Positions 42,860 through 51,682 are shown, numbered from the stretch's first letter. The stretch is 64,000 bases of DNA from Pseudonocardia hierapolitana (GCF_007994075.1 NZ_VIWU01000001.1:1364001-1428000), one strand, 5' to 3'. The notes: generated from the letters alone by a model not told the origin. Numbers and translations are program-made.

Positions 42860-42898
42860 GCCGCCTCCTCTCGCCTTCGCCGGAACCCTGTGCGCAGA

Positions 42899-42913
42899 TG
42901 ATAATCATTGCCA
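42899..42913 (-). promoter_or_regulatory. Fur/Zur-like box upstream of the CooC-like ATPase
   Basis: On the minus strand the site reads TGGCAATGATTATCA. It agrees with the actinobacterial Zur consensus (TGAAAATGATTTTCA) at 12 of 15 bases and contains the ATGATxATCAT dyad common to Fur-family sites. It lies between the TetR stop (42914) and the ATPase start (42859). It is the only such AT-rich dyad noticed here. Confidence 0.5.
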
Positions 42914-43546
42914 CTATCGGGTGAGGGGAGCGGGTCGCGATCTCGCCAACGCCCGACGCCAGTGCTCCGTGACCGACCGCCGCAACCGTTCCGTGTCGAC
43001 GGCCCGCGGATCGAGGAGCCGTTGCAGCCCGACGCCGCGGAGTTGCCCGACGACGGCGATCGCGACCTCGTCGGGTGCGACGTCGGGCCGGATGGTGCCG
43101 TCGGCGATCCCCGCGGCGACGTCCTCGCGCAGATCGGCACGGAACGCCTCGTCCCGCTGGCGGAAGATCGGGGCCAGCTCCGGTGCCGTGGTCGCCTCGG
43201 CCCACAGCAGCAGGAACGCGCGGTTCAGCACGCCCACCTCACCCAATGCTCCGAGGTATCCCTCGATGAGCCGCAGGAGACGGTCCAGGCCGGGCGGAAG
43301 TCCGTCGAGCCCGGGCACGAACCCGGTCTGCGTCGCGAGCGCCAGGCGTTCGAGGAGCGCCTGCTTGGACCCGAAGTGGTGGGTGACGAGGCCACGGCTG
43401 TAGCCCGCCCGCTCGCCGACGCGCGCCAGCGTCAACGAGCGGACCCCCTGTTCGACGACCAGTTCGGCGGCGGCGCCGAGCAACGCGGTTTCGGCCTGCT
43501 CGCGGCGCTCCTTCTGGGTCCGGCGGGCGGTGGTCACGAGGAGCAC
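42914..43546 (-). CDS. TetR-family transcriptional regulator
   Basis: A 210-residue repressor. The N-terminal helix-turn-helix is at about residues 15-60: RREQAETALLGAAAELVVEQ, GVRSLTLARVGERAGYSRGL and VTHHFGSKQALLERL, the standard TetR pattern. The C-terminal ligand domain is variable. It is divergent from the DUF1330/hydrolase pair, with an inverted repeat at 43557-43578 between them, so it probably represses that pair and itself. The ligand is unknown. Confidence 0.9.
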   Translation of the reverse strand: MLLVTTARRTQKERREQAETALLGAAAELVVEQGVRSLTLARVGERAGYSRGLVTHHFGSKQALLERLALATQTGFVPGLDGLPPGLDRLLRLIEGYLGALGEVGVLNRAFLLLWAEATTAPELAPIFRQRDEAFRADLREDVAAGIADGTIRPDVAPDEVAIAVVGQLRGVGLQRLLDPRAVDTERLRRSVTEHWRRALARSRPAPLTR

Positions 43547-43556
43547 CTTAGCAAAA

Positions 43557-43578
43557 ACTTGTCATGCGACCAACAAGT
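43557..43578. promoter_or_regulatory. Candidate TetR operator
   Basis: ACTTGT-N10-ACAAGT lies in the 70-bp gap between the divergent tetR-type and DUF1330 genes. It is a perfect 6-bp dyad in a locally AT-richer stretch (GCAAAAACTTGT), typical for a repressor site overlapping divergent promoters. Confidence 0.55.
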
Positions 43579-43616
43579 GTGCAGGGTTGACGCCGTTGCC
43601 CCGAGTGGAGGTTTCG

Positions 43617-43991
43617 ATGATCGAGATTGACGAGCGCGCCCTGGATGCCCTGCTGACCGAGGACCCGGGCGGTCCCGTCGTGATGCTGAACCTGTTGAGG
43701 TTCCGTCCGGACGGCGGCCGGGAGAGCTACCGGCGTTACGCCGAGGCGCTCGGGCCGGCGATCAACCCGCGGTACGGGCTGCAGGTGGAGTACCTCGGGG
43801 ACGGCGGACGGGCGCTGGTCGCCGAGGACGGCCAGGCCTGGGACATGGTGGTGCTGGTGCGCTACCCGAGCCGGCAGGCGTTCGCGGCGATGATCCGCGA
43901 CCCCGAGTACCAGGCGGTGTCCCACCTCCGCAGCGAGGCGCTGGTGGAATCGGTCCTGCAGCCGACCGTGCCGCTCACGGGCGTGGCCTGA
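43617..43991 (+). CDS. DUF1330 family protein
   Basis: A 124-residue protein with the dimeric alpha/beta-barrel pattern of DUF1330: GGPVVMLNLLRFRPDGGRES, YRRYAEALGPAINPRYGLQV and a MVVLVRYPSRQAFAAMIRDP block near the end. Members act on or bind small molecules; the function is unknown. ATG 43617 follows GTGGAGG. Its stop shares a base with the hydrolase start (TGATG), so both are expected to be made together under TetR control. Confidence 0.82.
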   Translation: MIEIDERALDALLTEDPGGPVVMLNLLRFRPDGGRESYRRYAEALGPAINPRYGLQVEYLGDGGRALVAEDGQAWDMVVLVRYPSRQAFAAMIRDPEYQAVSHLRSEALVESVLQPTVPLTGVA

Positions 43992-44758
43992 TGCCCACGG
44001 TCTTCGTGCACGGCAATCCGGAGACGGCGGCGGTCTGGGATCCGCTGCTCGCCGAGCTGGAGGCCACCGGTGCGGCTCGTCCCGGCCTGATCCGCCTGTC
44101 CCCGCCCGGGTTCGGTGCGCCGGTGCCTGCCGGGTTCGGGGCAACCGTCGGCGAGTACCGCGACTGGCTGATCGGCGAGCTGATGCGCTTCGCCGAGCCC
44201 GCCGACCTCGTGGGCCACGACTGGGGCGGCGGGCACGTCCTCAATGCGGTGATGAGCCGTCCGGACCTCGTACGAAGCTGGGTCAGCGACGCGATCGGGA
44301 TCTTCGACACCGACTACGTCTGGCACGAGCTCGCCCAGCGGTGGCAGACGCCCGGAGTCGGAGAAGCCGATGTGGCCGCGCGGTTCGGCGCGCCCGTCGA
44401 CGAGCGGGTCGCCACGCTCGTGGAGCGTGGGATGAGCGCGACGGTGGCAGAGCAGGTGGCCCCTGGCCAGGACGCGGTGATGGGTCGGGCCGTGCTCGCG
44501 CTCTACCGCTCCGCCGTGCAGCCGGTGATGGCCGAGCTCGGCCGCGACCTGGAACGCGCGGCGCAACGGCCGGGACTCGTCGTGCTCGCCACCGCGGACC
44601 ACGTGGGCGGGACGGCCGAGCAGCGGCGCCGCGCCGCTCGCCGAGCCGGTGCCCGGGTCGAGACCCTCGACGGGCTCGGCCACTGGTGGATGACGCGCGA
44701 TCCCGCCCGGGGCGCCCTCGCCCTCGCCGGCTTCTGGACGTCCCTGGACAACGGGTGA
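43991..44758 (+). CDS. Alpha/beta hydrolase (epoxide-hydrolase/dehalogenase-like nucleophile)
   Basis: A 255-residue hydrolase. TVFVHGNPETAAVWDPLLAE holds the HGNP oxyanion motif, and GHDWGGGHVLNAVM has Asp (about residue 77) at the nucleophile position, as in epoxide hydrolases and haloalkane dehalogenases rather than Ser esterases. The catalytic His is in LDGLGHWWMTRDPA near residue 234. The DUF1330 partner and TetR control suggest a small inducible detoxification or catabolic unit; the substrate is unknown. Confidence 0.85.
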   Translation: MPTVFVHGNPETAAVWDPLLAELEATGAARPGLIRLSPPGFGAPVPAGFGATVGEYRDWLIGELMRFAEPADLVGHDWGGGHVLNAVMSRPDLVRSWVSDAIGIFDTDYVWHELAQRWQTPGVGEADVAARFGAPVDERVATLVERGMSATVAEQVAPGQDAVMGRAVLALYRSAVQPVMAELGRDLERAAQRPGLVVLATADHVGGTAEQRRRAARRAGARVETLDGLGHWWMTRDPARGALALAGFWTSLDNG

Positions 44759-44792
44759 CGGCGGACCGCCGCGGCGAGGCGGAGGCCCCGGA

Positions 44793-46109
44793 TCAGCGGG
44801 ACGCGCCCTTCCGCACCGGAGTGGCGCGCCGCGTGGCCAGCACGGTCCGCAGGGACGGCACGACGATGCCCTCGGCCGCCATCTTGCGCCGCGCCCGCCT
44901 GCGCGCCACCAGGACGCCGACGAACGCGACCACCCAGACGACGTACTGCACCGTCCACGCCACGCGGAACGCCTCCGGCGTGTAGCCGCCCGGTCCGGCG
45001 ATCCCGAGCACCACCCCGATGGCGAGCGAGACGGTGAGCGTCGCGGAGAAGCCGGCCATGTTGATGATCCCGACGGCGGCCCCCTGCCGGTGGCCGGGGT
45101 TGAACGTGCGCGCGTAGTCGAAGCCGATCATCGAGGTCGGTCCGCCGAGCGCAAGCACGACCACGAGGAGGCCGAGCAACCACGGCGGCGCGGGCGGCGC
45201 GACGGCCAGCACGGCCGTCCAGACCGCGACCGTCGTGACGATCACGGCGAGGACCAGCCAGGACCGCCGGAAGGGGTGCCGGGCCGTGAACTCGCCGAAG
45301 AGCGGCCCGGCGACGATCCCGGCCACGACGAGCAGCGTCAGCATCGCGCTCGCCGCGCCCGTCGAGAAGCCCTGCCCGGCCACCAGGTAGGGCACGCCCC
45401 ACATCAGCGCGAACACCTGGCCGGAGAACTGGGTGCCCATGTGGGTCCAGAAGCCCAGCCGGGTGCCCGGCTCGCGCCACGAGCAGACCAGCCCCTGCAG
45501 CACCGCACGGGGTGACTGCGCGGGTGGCGGGGCGGGCGCGCCCGGCGGGCGGTCCCGCACGACGGCGAACGCCGCGAGTCCCACCGCGACGCCGAGCGCC
45601 GCGGCGGAGACGAACGCGGGCGTCCAGCCGGAACTGTGCAGCACCGCGGCGAGCGGCACTGCGGACAGCACCTGGCCGAGCTGGCCGATCAGGCCGGTGA
45701 GCTGCGTCATCAGCGGCACGCGGCGGGCCGGGAACCAGCTCGTGACGACCGAGAGGACGCTGATGAAGGTCAGCGCGTCGCCCGCGCCGACCAGCACCCG
45801 AGCGAGGATCGCGAGCGGGAGGTCGGCGGCGACGGCGAGCACCAGCTGGCCCGCCGCCATCGTGAGCGAGCCGACGACGATCAGCTTGCGGGCTCCGAAG
45901 CGGTCGAGCAGCACCCCCACCGGGATCTGCAGGCTCGCGTAGACCAGCAGCTGCAGCACCACGAACCCGGCGAGCATCGCCGGTGCGGCGTGGAACCGCG
46001 CCGCGGCGTCGAGACCCGCGACGCCGAAGGAGGTGCGGTGCATCACCCCCACCAGGTAGGCGGCCAGACCGATCGACCAGACGACCCAGAGGCGATGATG
46101 CAGCTTCAT
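44793..46109 (-). CDS. MFS transporter (12-span)
   Basis: A 438-residue carrier. The first span RLWVVWSIGLAAYLVGVMHR leads into the MFS loop signature VGVLLDRFGARKLIVVGSLT; six helices on each side of a central loop with an Ala/Pro-rich insert (about residues 195-210) follow. A basic C-terminal tail (ARRRARRKMAAEGIVV) is cytoplasmic. The substrate is not evident. The ATG at 46109 is divergent from the PAC2 gene with a 122-bp gap. Confidence 0.85.
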   Translation of the reverse strand: MKLHHRLWVVWSIGLAAYLVGVMHRTSFGVAGLDAAARFHAAPAMLAGFVVLQLLVYASLQIPVGVLLDRFGARKLIVVGSLTMAAGQLVLAVAADLPLAILARVLVGAGDALTFISVLSVVTSWFPARRVPLMTQLTGLIGQLGQVLSAVPLAAVLHSSGWTPAFVSAAALGVAVGLAAFAVVRDRPPGAPAPPPAQSPRAVLQGLVCSWREPGTRLGFWTHMGTQFSGQVFALMWGVPYLVAGQGFSTGAASAMLTLLVVAGIVAGPLFGEFTARHPFRRSWLVLAVIVTTVAVWTAVLAVAPPAPPWLLGLLVVVLALGGPTSMIGFDYARTFNPGHRQGAAVGIINMAGFSATLTVSLAIGVVLGIAGPGGYTPEAFRVAWTVQYVVWVVAFVGVLVARRRARRKMAAEGIVVPSLRTVLATRRATPVRKGASR

Positions 46110-46231
46110 CTCGGGTCCATGGTGCCCCCGCGCGCGCGGAAACGGGATGCTGTGCGGGCAGACTCACGTTGCACTCGGACAGATGTGCGACGGGCGGGGC
46201 CGCGGGCCCCGTCGAGAGGCGGAGGTGTGCC

Positions 46232-47140
46232 GTGCTGGATCCGGCCGGTCTGTACGAGATGGCGCCCGATGCGCCGCAGCTTGACGAACCCGTGCTGCTG
46301 GTGGCGCTCGACGGGTTCGTGGACGCGGGCAACGCGGCCCGGCTGGCGGTGGAGGCCCTCGTGGAGGGCCGGGAGCCGCGCCTGGTGGCCCGCTTCGACG
46401 TCGACCAGCTCGTCGACTACCGCTCGCGCCGCCCGCCGCTGCGCTTCGAGACCGACCGGTGGGCCGCGTACAGCCGCCCCGAGCTGGACGTCGTGGCGCT
46501 CACCGACACGGGCGACACCGGCTACCTGTTGCTCGCAGGACCGGAGCCGGACATGCAGTGGGAGCGGTTCTGCGCGGCCGTCGAGCAGATCGTGCGCACG
46601 CTTGGGGTCCGGCTGGTGATCAACCTCACCGCGATCCCGATGGCGGTGCCCCACACCCGGCCGATCGGCGTCACGGTGCACGGCACCAGCCCGGAGCTGA
46701 CCGAGGGCCACGAGGCCTGGTTCGCCACGGCGCACGTGCCGGGGAGCGCCGTCGGGCTGATGGAGTTCCGGCTCGGTGAGGCGGGGCTGGACGCCATGGG
46801 CTTCGCGGTGCACGTGCCGCACTACCTCGCGCGGGCCGAGTACCCACAGGCGGCGCGCGTGCTGCTGGACCACGTCGGCCTGGCCGCGGGGCTGTACCTG
46901 CCCACCGAGAGCGTCACGAAGGCCGCCGAGCGCACCGAGGCGGAGATCGCCGAGCAGGTGGCGGGCTCCGAGGAGGTGCGGCAGGTCGTGGAGGCGCTCG
47001 AGCAGCAGTACGACATGGTCTCCTCCGGCCGCGCGGAGCGGTCCAGCATGGGGCTGTCGGGCGAGCTCCCCAGCGCAGACGAGCTCGCCGCGGAGGTGGA
47101 GCGCTTCCTCCGGGGAGAGGACGACAACGGCGGCTCCTGA
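46232..47140 (+). CDS. PAC2-family protein
   Basis: A 302-residue member of the PAC2 family (proteasome-assembly-chaperone fold). It has PVLLVALDGFVDAGNAARLA near the start, LVARFDVDQLVDYRSRRPPL and the VINLTAIPMAVPHTRP and FAVHVPHYLARAEYPQAARV blocks. Actinobacteria have proteasomes, but a chaperone role of bacterial PAC2 proteins is not settled. GTG 46232 follows GGCGGAGG, a good ribosome site. An Asp/Glu-rich tail ends the protein. Confidence 0.88.
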   Translation: MLDPAGLYEMAPDAPQLDEPVLLVALDGFVDAGNAARLAVEALVEGREPRLVARFDVDQLVDYRSRRPPLRFETDRWAAYSRPELDVVALTDTGDTGYLLLAGPEPDMQWERFCAAVEQIVRTLGVRLVINLTAIPMAVPHTRPIGVTVHGTSPELTEGHEAWFATAHVPGSAVGLMEFRLGEAGLDAMGFAVHVPHYLARAEYPQAARVLLDHVGLAAGLYLPTESVTKAAERTEAEIAEQVAGSEEVRQVVEALEQQYDMVSSGRAERSSMGLSGELPSADELAAEVERFLRGEDDNGGS

Positions 47141-47442
47141 AAGTTACCGGCGGGTTGTGAACTACTCACCCCCGGCGCGACGCTCGTGTCGGTGCCCCCG
47201 GTGACGGTGTCCCGGTCGGATCCGCGACCGAGGAGACCACGATGTGTGTGTTCTCCCGGGCATGATCAGTTCCACAGTGTGGGTCTGATCTTGATCGCAC
47301 GTATCTCCGCAGATCGCGCGGGTAACGAGGCGGTCCCCATCCGCCCCTTCGAGTTGACGCCGAGGCCCGGTGGATCGATGGTGGCCCCAATCGTGAGTCG
47401 TGGGAAGGGGGCAGGCTCGGGCGCACGCCTGAGCCACACCAC
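47141..47442. other. Long 5' region of the BCCT transporter gene
   Basis: About 300 bases without a recognised gene. At its end, a 9-bp stem with a GCAC loop (47414-47435; one G-U pair) lies between an AAGGGGG ribosome-site-like run (47405-47411) and the ATG at 47443. No known riboswitch was recognised. The promoter was not assigned. Confidence 0.4.
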
Positions 47443-49194
47443 ATGACCGTTCATAAAGAAGACAACACAATCGACACGCCACTGCCGGATCCCGCCGCAC
47501 CGATCACCACCGCCGAGCAGCGCCAGCCGGTCGACTGGGCGATCTTCGGGATCGCCGCGGGCCTCGTCGTCGCGTTCATCATCTGGGGCATCGCCTCGGT
47601 CGACACCCTGAGCGCCGTCTCCTCGGCGGTGCTCGCCGGCATCATGAACGCGGGTGGCTGGGCGTTCGTCCTCGTGGCGAGCGGGTTCGTGGTCTTCGCG
47701 CTGTGGCTCGCGTTCAGCAGCTACGGCAAGATCCCGCTCGGCGGCGACGACGAGGGGCCGGAGTTCCGCACGGTCTCGTGGATCGCGATGATGTTCAGCG
47801 CCGGCATGGGTATCGGTCTGATGTTCTACGGCGTCAGCGAGCCGCTGACGCACTTCACCGATCCGCCGCCGGGCACCGTGGCCGCCGGCACGCCCGAAGC
47901 GCTCGACGTCGCGATGGCCACCACGCTGTTCCACTGGACGCTGCACCCGTGGGCGATCTACGCCGTGGTCGGGCTCGCCATCGCCTACAGCACGTTCCGT
48001 CGCGGCCGCCGGTCGCTGATCAGCTCGGCGTTCGCGCCGCTGCTGGGCGAGCGCCGCACCGAAGGCGCGTTCGGCAAGTTCGTCGACATCCTCGCGATCT
48101 TCGCCACGCTGTTCGGCTCGGCGGCGTCACTCGGTCTCGGCACGCTGCAGATCGGCGCTGGGCTGGAGGCAAACGGCCTGCCGCCGACCCAGCTTCCCCT
48201 GCTGCTCGGCATCATCGCGGTGCTCACGATCGCGTTCGTGGCCTCAGCGGTGTCCGGGGTCGCCAAGGGCATCCAATGGCTGTCGAACATCAACATGGTG
48301 CTCGCGGGGATCCTGGCCCTCTTCGTGTTCGTAGCGGGCCCGACGATCCTCATCCTCAACCTGATCCCCACCGCCATCGGCGACTACTTCGGGGACATGG
48401 CCCAGATGGCCGCGCGCACGGCGGCCACCGGCGGCGACGCCACCGCGGAGTGGCTGTCCGGGTGGACGGTCTTCTACTGGGCCTGGTGGATCTCCTGGAC
48501 GCCGTTCGTCGGGATGTTCATCGCCCGGATCAGCCGCGGCCGCAGCATCAAGCAGTTCGTCGTCGGGGTGCTGCTCATCCCGAGCCTCGTGAGCCTGCTG
48601 TGGTTCGCCATCTTCGGCGGCGCCGCGATCCAGGCGCAGCGCAGTGGCACCGACCTCGCGTCGGCCGACACGGAGGGCCAGCTGTTCGGCCTGCTGCACT
48701 CGATGCCGCTCGGCGGGCTGATGAGCGTCATCGCCATGGTCCTCGTCGCGATCTTCTTCGTCTCCGGCGCCGACGCGGCGTCCGTGGTCACCGGCACGCT
48801 CTCACAGCACGGCACGATCCGGCCCACCCGCTGGGTCGTGGTGTTCTGGGGCGTCGTGATGGGCGCGATCGCGGCGATCATGCTCGCCATCGGGGCCACC
48901 CAGGCCGGCGAGGGCGAGCAGGACGAGGCGCTCACCGGGATCCGCGACATCACGATCATCTCGGCGGCCCCGTTCGCGCTCGTCATGGTCGCGTTGTGCA
49001 TCGCGCTGGCGAAGGACCTGCACGACGACCCGCTGATGCGCCGCGACCGGCGCGCGGTCGCGGCCGTCGAGCAGGCCGTCGACCACGGCACGAAGACCTA
49101 CGGCGACGAGTTCGTGGTGGCCGTCAAGCCGCACCCGGACGTGGCGGCGCGCAACGGGGACTCGTCGCGCAAGGACGTGGTTGAGGAGACCTAG
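47443..49194 (+). CDS. BCCT-family transporter (betaine/choline/carnitine type)
   Basis: A 583-residue membrane carrier that imports quaternary-ammonium solutes, usually with Na+ or H+, for osmoprotection or catabolism. Twelve spans are expected. Family blocks are SAGMGIGLMFYGVSEPLTHF (about residue 120), ATTLFHWTLHPWAIYAVVG and the FYWAWWISWTPFVGMFIARI Trp box (about residues 340-360) that binds the trimethylammonium group. The C-terminus (RRAVAAVEQAVDHGTKTYGD) is cytoplasmic and may sense osmotic strength. The substrate among betaine, choline and carnitine cannot be fixed. Confidence 0.92.
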   Translation: MTVHKEDNTIDTPLPDPAAPITTAEQRQPVDWAIFGIAAGLVVAFIIWGIASVDTLSAVSSAVLAGIMNAGGWAFVLVASGFVVFALWLAFSSYGKIPLGGDDEGPEFRTVSWIAMMFSAGMGIGLMFYGVSEPLTHFTDPPPGTVAAGTPEALDVAMATTLFHWTLHPWAIYAVVGLAIAYSTFRRGRRSLISSAFAPLLGERRTEGAFGKFVDILAIFATLFGSAASLGLGTLQIGAGLEANGLPPTQLPLLLGIIAVLTIAFVASAVSGVAKGIQWLSNINMVLAGILALFVFVAGPTILILNLIPTAIGDYFGDMAQMAARTAATGGDATAEWLSGWTVFYWAWWISWTPFVGMFIARISRGRSIKQFVVGVLLIPSLVSLLWFAIFGGAAIQAQRSGTDLASADTEGQLFGLLHSMPLGGLMSVIAMVLVAIFFVSGADAASVVTGTLSQHGTIRPTRWVVVFWGVVMGAIAAIMLAIGATQAGEGEQDEALTGIRDITIISAAPFALVMVALCIALAKDLHDDPLMRRDRRAVAAVEQAVDHGTKTYGDEFVVAVKPHPDVAARNGDSSRKDVVEET

Positions 49195-49195
49195 C

Positions 49196-49211
49196 CTCCA
49201 GCTGTAGCTCG
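49196..49211. repeat. Short shared intergenic motif (copy 2)
   Basis: CTCCAGCTGTAGCTCG immediately after the transporter stop, 15 of 16 bases equal to 40415-40430. Confidence 0.4.
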
Positions 49212-49235
49212 GCATGCCCGGGTGCGGGCCGCTTC

Positions 49236-49258
49236 CCGCCGGCGACGATGGCCGGCGG
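49236..49258. terminator. Hairpin between convergent genes
   Basis: CCGCCGGC-GACGATG-GCCGGCGG, an 8-bp perfect stem in the 71-bp gap between the BCCT gene and the convergent MDR gene. Likely a bidirectional terminator; no T-run. Confidence 0.5.
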
Positions 49259-49265
49259 CGCAGCA

Positions 49266-50234
49266 CTAGATCGTCTCCAGCACCACCTTCCCGGTCACGC
49301 GCCGCTCGTCGATGAGCGCGAGCGCCTCGGCGGCGCGGTCGAGCGGGAGGGTGGTGCTGATCAGCGGGTCGAGCGCGCCCGAGCGCAGGTGGGGCATCAG
49401 CTCGCCCCACTGCTCCTGCAGGTAGCCGGGGCGCGCGAAGGCGTAGGCGCCCCAGCCGACGCCCACCACGTCGATGTTGTTGAGCAGGAGGCGGTTGACC
49501 TTCACCGTGGGGATCTCGCCTGCGGTGAAGCCGACGACGAGCAGCCGGCCCTCGGGGGCGAGGCAGCGCAGGGAGTCGGTGAAGCGGTCGCCGCCCACCG
49601 GATCCACCACGAGGTCGACGCCCGCGCCGCCGGTCAGAGCCTTCACCGCGTCCTTGAACCCGGCGGCGAGCACCGCCTCGTGCGCGCCTGCGGCGCGGGC
49701 GACCTCGGCCTTCTCCTCGGTCGACGCCACGGCGATCACCCTGGCGCCGAGCGCGACGGCGAGCTGGATCACCGCCGTGCCCACCCCGCCCGCCGCGCCC
49801 TGCACGAGCACCGTCTGACCGTCGCGCAGGTGCCCGCGCACGAGGAGGGCGAAGTGGGCGGTGAGGTAGTTCATCGGCAGGCACGCGCCCGCCGGGAAGC
49901 CGATCCCGTCCGGCAACGGCAGGACGACGTCGGCCGGGACGGCCACCGCATCGGCGAACGCGCCCGTGGTCGTGAACGCGGCCACGCGGTCACCGGCCCG
50001 CAGCGGGGAGCCGTCCGGTGCCTCCCGCACGATGCCTGCCACCTCGGACCCGAGCGTGAAGGGCAGCTCGGGCCGGTACTGGTAGAGCCCCTTGGTCTGC
50101 AGGACGTCGGGGAAGTTGACCCCGATCGCCCGCACGTCGACGAGCACCTGGTCGGGTTTCCGCTGCGGTTCCGGCACGTCACGCACCTCGACCGCCGCCG
50201 GCCCGTCCAACCGCACCACCTGCACCGCGCGCAC
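49266..50234 (-). CDS. Zinc-independent MDR, NADPH:quinone oxidoreductase-like
   Basis: A 322-residue medium-chain dehydrogenase/reductase. It opens VRAVQVVRLDGPAAVEVRDV, has GVNFPDVLQTKGLYQYRPEL and PFTLGSEVAGIV as in QOR enzymes, and the NADPH site VLVQGAAGGVGTAVIQLAVA (about residues 140-160). Zinc ligands of alcohol dehydrogenases are missing. Members reduce quinones or enoyl substrates one or two electrons at a time. GTG 50234 gives a family-like N-terminus; a longer start at 50273 is open. Confidence 0.87.
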   Translation of the reverse strand: MRAVQVVRLDGPAAVEVRDVPEPQRKPDQVLVDVRAIGVNFPDVLQTKGLYQYRPELPFTLGSEVAGIVREAPDGSPLRAGDRVAAFTTTGAFADAVAVPADVVLPLPDGIGFPAGACLPMNYLTAHFALLVRGHLRDGQTVLVQGAAGGVGTAVIQLAVALGARVIAVASTEEKAEVARAAGAHEAVLAAGFKDAVKALTGGAGVDLVVDPVGGDRFTDSLRCLAPEGRLLVVGFTAGEIPTVKVNRLLLNNIDVVGVGWGAYAFARPGYLQEQWGELMPHLRSGALDPLISTTLPLDRAAEALALIDERRVTGKVVLETI

Positions 50235-50280
50235 CCGATGACCCCTTCGTCGACCGTCCGTCCGCCGGGACACTAACCCG

Positions 50281-50598
50281 TCAGAGGCGTCCCTTGACCG
50301 GGTCGCCTGCGGGCAGCGGCGTCATCGTCACGACGTCGGCCGGCCCCTCGAGAAGCCCGTCGATCGCCGCGCGGAGGCGCTTCACCGGCTCGCCCACCGA
50401 GTGGGCGTCGAGCAGCTCCTGCGACTCCCACTTCTCGAGGAGCACCAGCGTGCCGTCCGCGGCGTCGTGCAGCGCGTAGAGCAGGCAGCCGTCCTCGGCG
50501 TGGACGTCGGGGAGCGCGCCCTCGATCGCTGCCCTGGCGTCCTCGCGGCGCCCGGGCAGCGGGCGGAAGACGGCGGTGACGACCACTGGCTGCGACAT
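50281..50598 (-). CDS. Antibiotic-biosynthesis-monooxygenase (ABM) domain protein
   Basis: A 105-residue protein with the dimeric ferredoxin-like ABM fold: VVVTAVFRPLPGRREDARAA, then GCLLYALHDAADGTLVLLEK and WESQELLDAHSVGEPVKRLR. Small members act as monooxygenases without cofactor or only bind quinone-like ligands. The ATG at 50598 follows GAAGGAG at good spacing and lies 25 bases after the LacI stop, so it is in the repressor's transcript rather than in the divergent catabolic operon. Confidence 0.85.
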   Translation of the reverse strand: MSQPVVVTAVFRPLPGRREDARAAIEGALPDVHAEDGCLLYALHDAADGTLVLLEKWESQELLDAHSVGEPVKRLRAAIDGLLEGPADVVTMTPLPAGDPVKGRL

Positions 50599-50623
50599 GA
50601 AGATCTCCTTCGGGGTTCGTGCT

Positions 50624-51637
50624 TCAGATTCGCGCCGTGCTGGACCGCTCCACGAACTCGGCGGCCACACGGACCCGCCGGGGAGCCGGCGGGAGCTTCT
50701 GCCGCATGCGGGCGTGCACCAGCTCCACGGAGTGCAGCGCGAGCATGTCGATCGGCTGACGGACGGCCGTGAGCGGCGGCCGGATGAGCTCGGTCCACGG
50801 GTTGTCGTCGAAGACCACGAGAGACAGGTCGTCCGGGATCGCGATGCGGGCCTGCGCGAGCATCCGCAGGACCACCCGCACCTGCGCGGTGTTGGCGACG
50901 ACGAGGCCGGTGGGCGGGTCGTCGAGCGCGAGCATCTGGGCCACGACCTCGGCGCCCCGGTCACCGCGGAAGGGCGCGGGGCGCACGAGGCGGTCGTCGC
51001 GCTCGACGCCGTGCTCGCGCAGGGCCTGCTCGTAGCCCTGCACCCGCTCGACACCGGTGGTGGTGTCGAGCGGCCCGGAGACGATGCCGATCCGGGTGTG
51101 GCCCCGCTCGAGCAGGTGCCTGGTGGCGGCGGCGGCCGAGTCGACGTTCTCGATGCTCACGACGTCGACCGAATCGAGCTCCCGGACGGCCCGGTCGACG
51201 AAGACGACCGGGATGTCGAGGGCGGCGAGCTTCTCCCAGCGCGCGGTGTTGTGGCCGGTGGGGGTGCCGATCATGCCGCCGACGGAGCGGTCGAGGAGGG
51301 TGTCGAGGGCCTGCCCCTCCAGGTGCGGGTCCTCCTGCGTGGTCATGAGCAGGATCTGCAGGTCGCGGGAGCGCGCCTCGGCGACGACGCGGTCGGCGAG
51401 GCGGGCGAAGAACGGGTTCGTGAGGTCGGCGAGCAGCAGGCCGATCGTCTCGCTGCGGCCCTGGGAGAGCTCCCGGGCGGCGGCACGCGGCCGGTAGGCG
51501 AGCTCCTCGATCGCGTCGAGGACCTGGGCGCGCTTCACGGGCGCGACCGGGCCCGTGCCGTTGAGCACGCGCGACACCACGGAGACGGAGACGCCGGCGT
51601 GGGCGGCGACGTCCCGGATGGTGGCCGCCTTCTTCAT
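50624..51637 (-). CDS. LacI-family transcriptional regulator
   Basis: A 337-residue repressor. The LacI helix-turn-helix ATIRDVAAHAGVSVSVVSRV plus hinge AYRPRAAARELSQGRSETIG occupies residues 4-62, followed by a periplasmic-binding-protein-like sugar domain. It is divergent from the SAF-domain dehydrogenase gene, and the palindrome TGGAACCGGTACCA (51715-51728) directly downstream of that gene's promoter is the expected operator. The effector is probably a sugar acid or its phosphate. Confidence 0.92.
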   Translation of the reverse strand: MKKAATIRDVAAHAGVSVSVVSRVLNGTGPVAPVKRAQVLDAIEELAYRPRAAARELSQGRSETIGLLLADLTNPFFARLADRVVAEARSRDLQILLMTTQEDPHLEGQALDTLLDRSVGGMIGTPTGHNTARWEKLAALDIPVVFVDRAVRELDSVDVVSIENVDSAAAATRHLLERGHTRIGIVSGPLDTTTGVERVQGYEQALREHGVERDDRLVRPAPFRGDRGAEVVAQMLALDDPPTGLVVANTAQVRVVLRMLAQARIAIPDDLSLVVFDDNPWTELIRPPLTAVRQPIDMLALHSVELVHARMRQKLPPAPRRVRVAAEFVERSSTARI

Positions 51638-51682
51638 GCTTCCCCCTCCGCTGCGACGGGTCAGTTAACCCCATCCCGTCCG

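Noticed and set aside
47141..47442. Possible riboswitch before the BCCT gene
   Set aside because: I compared it by eye with remembered c-di-AMP-type features and found no convincing conserved cores; only a local hairpin is supportable.
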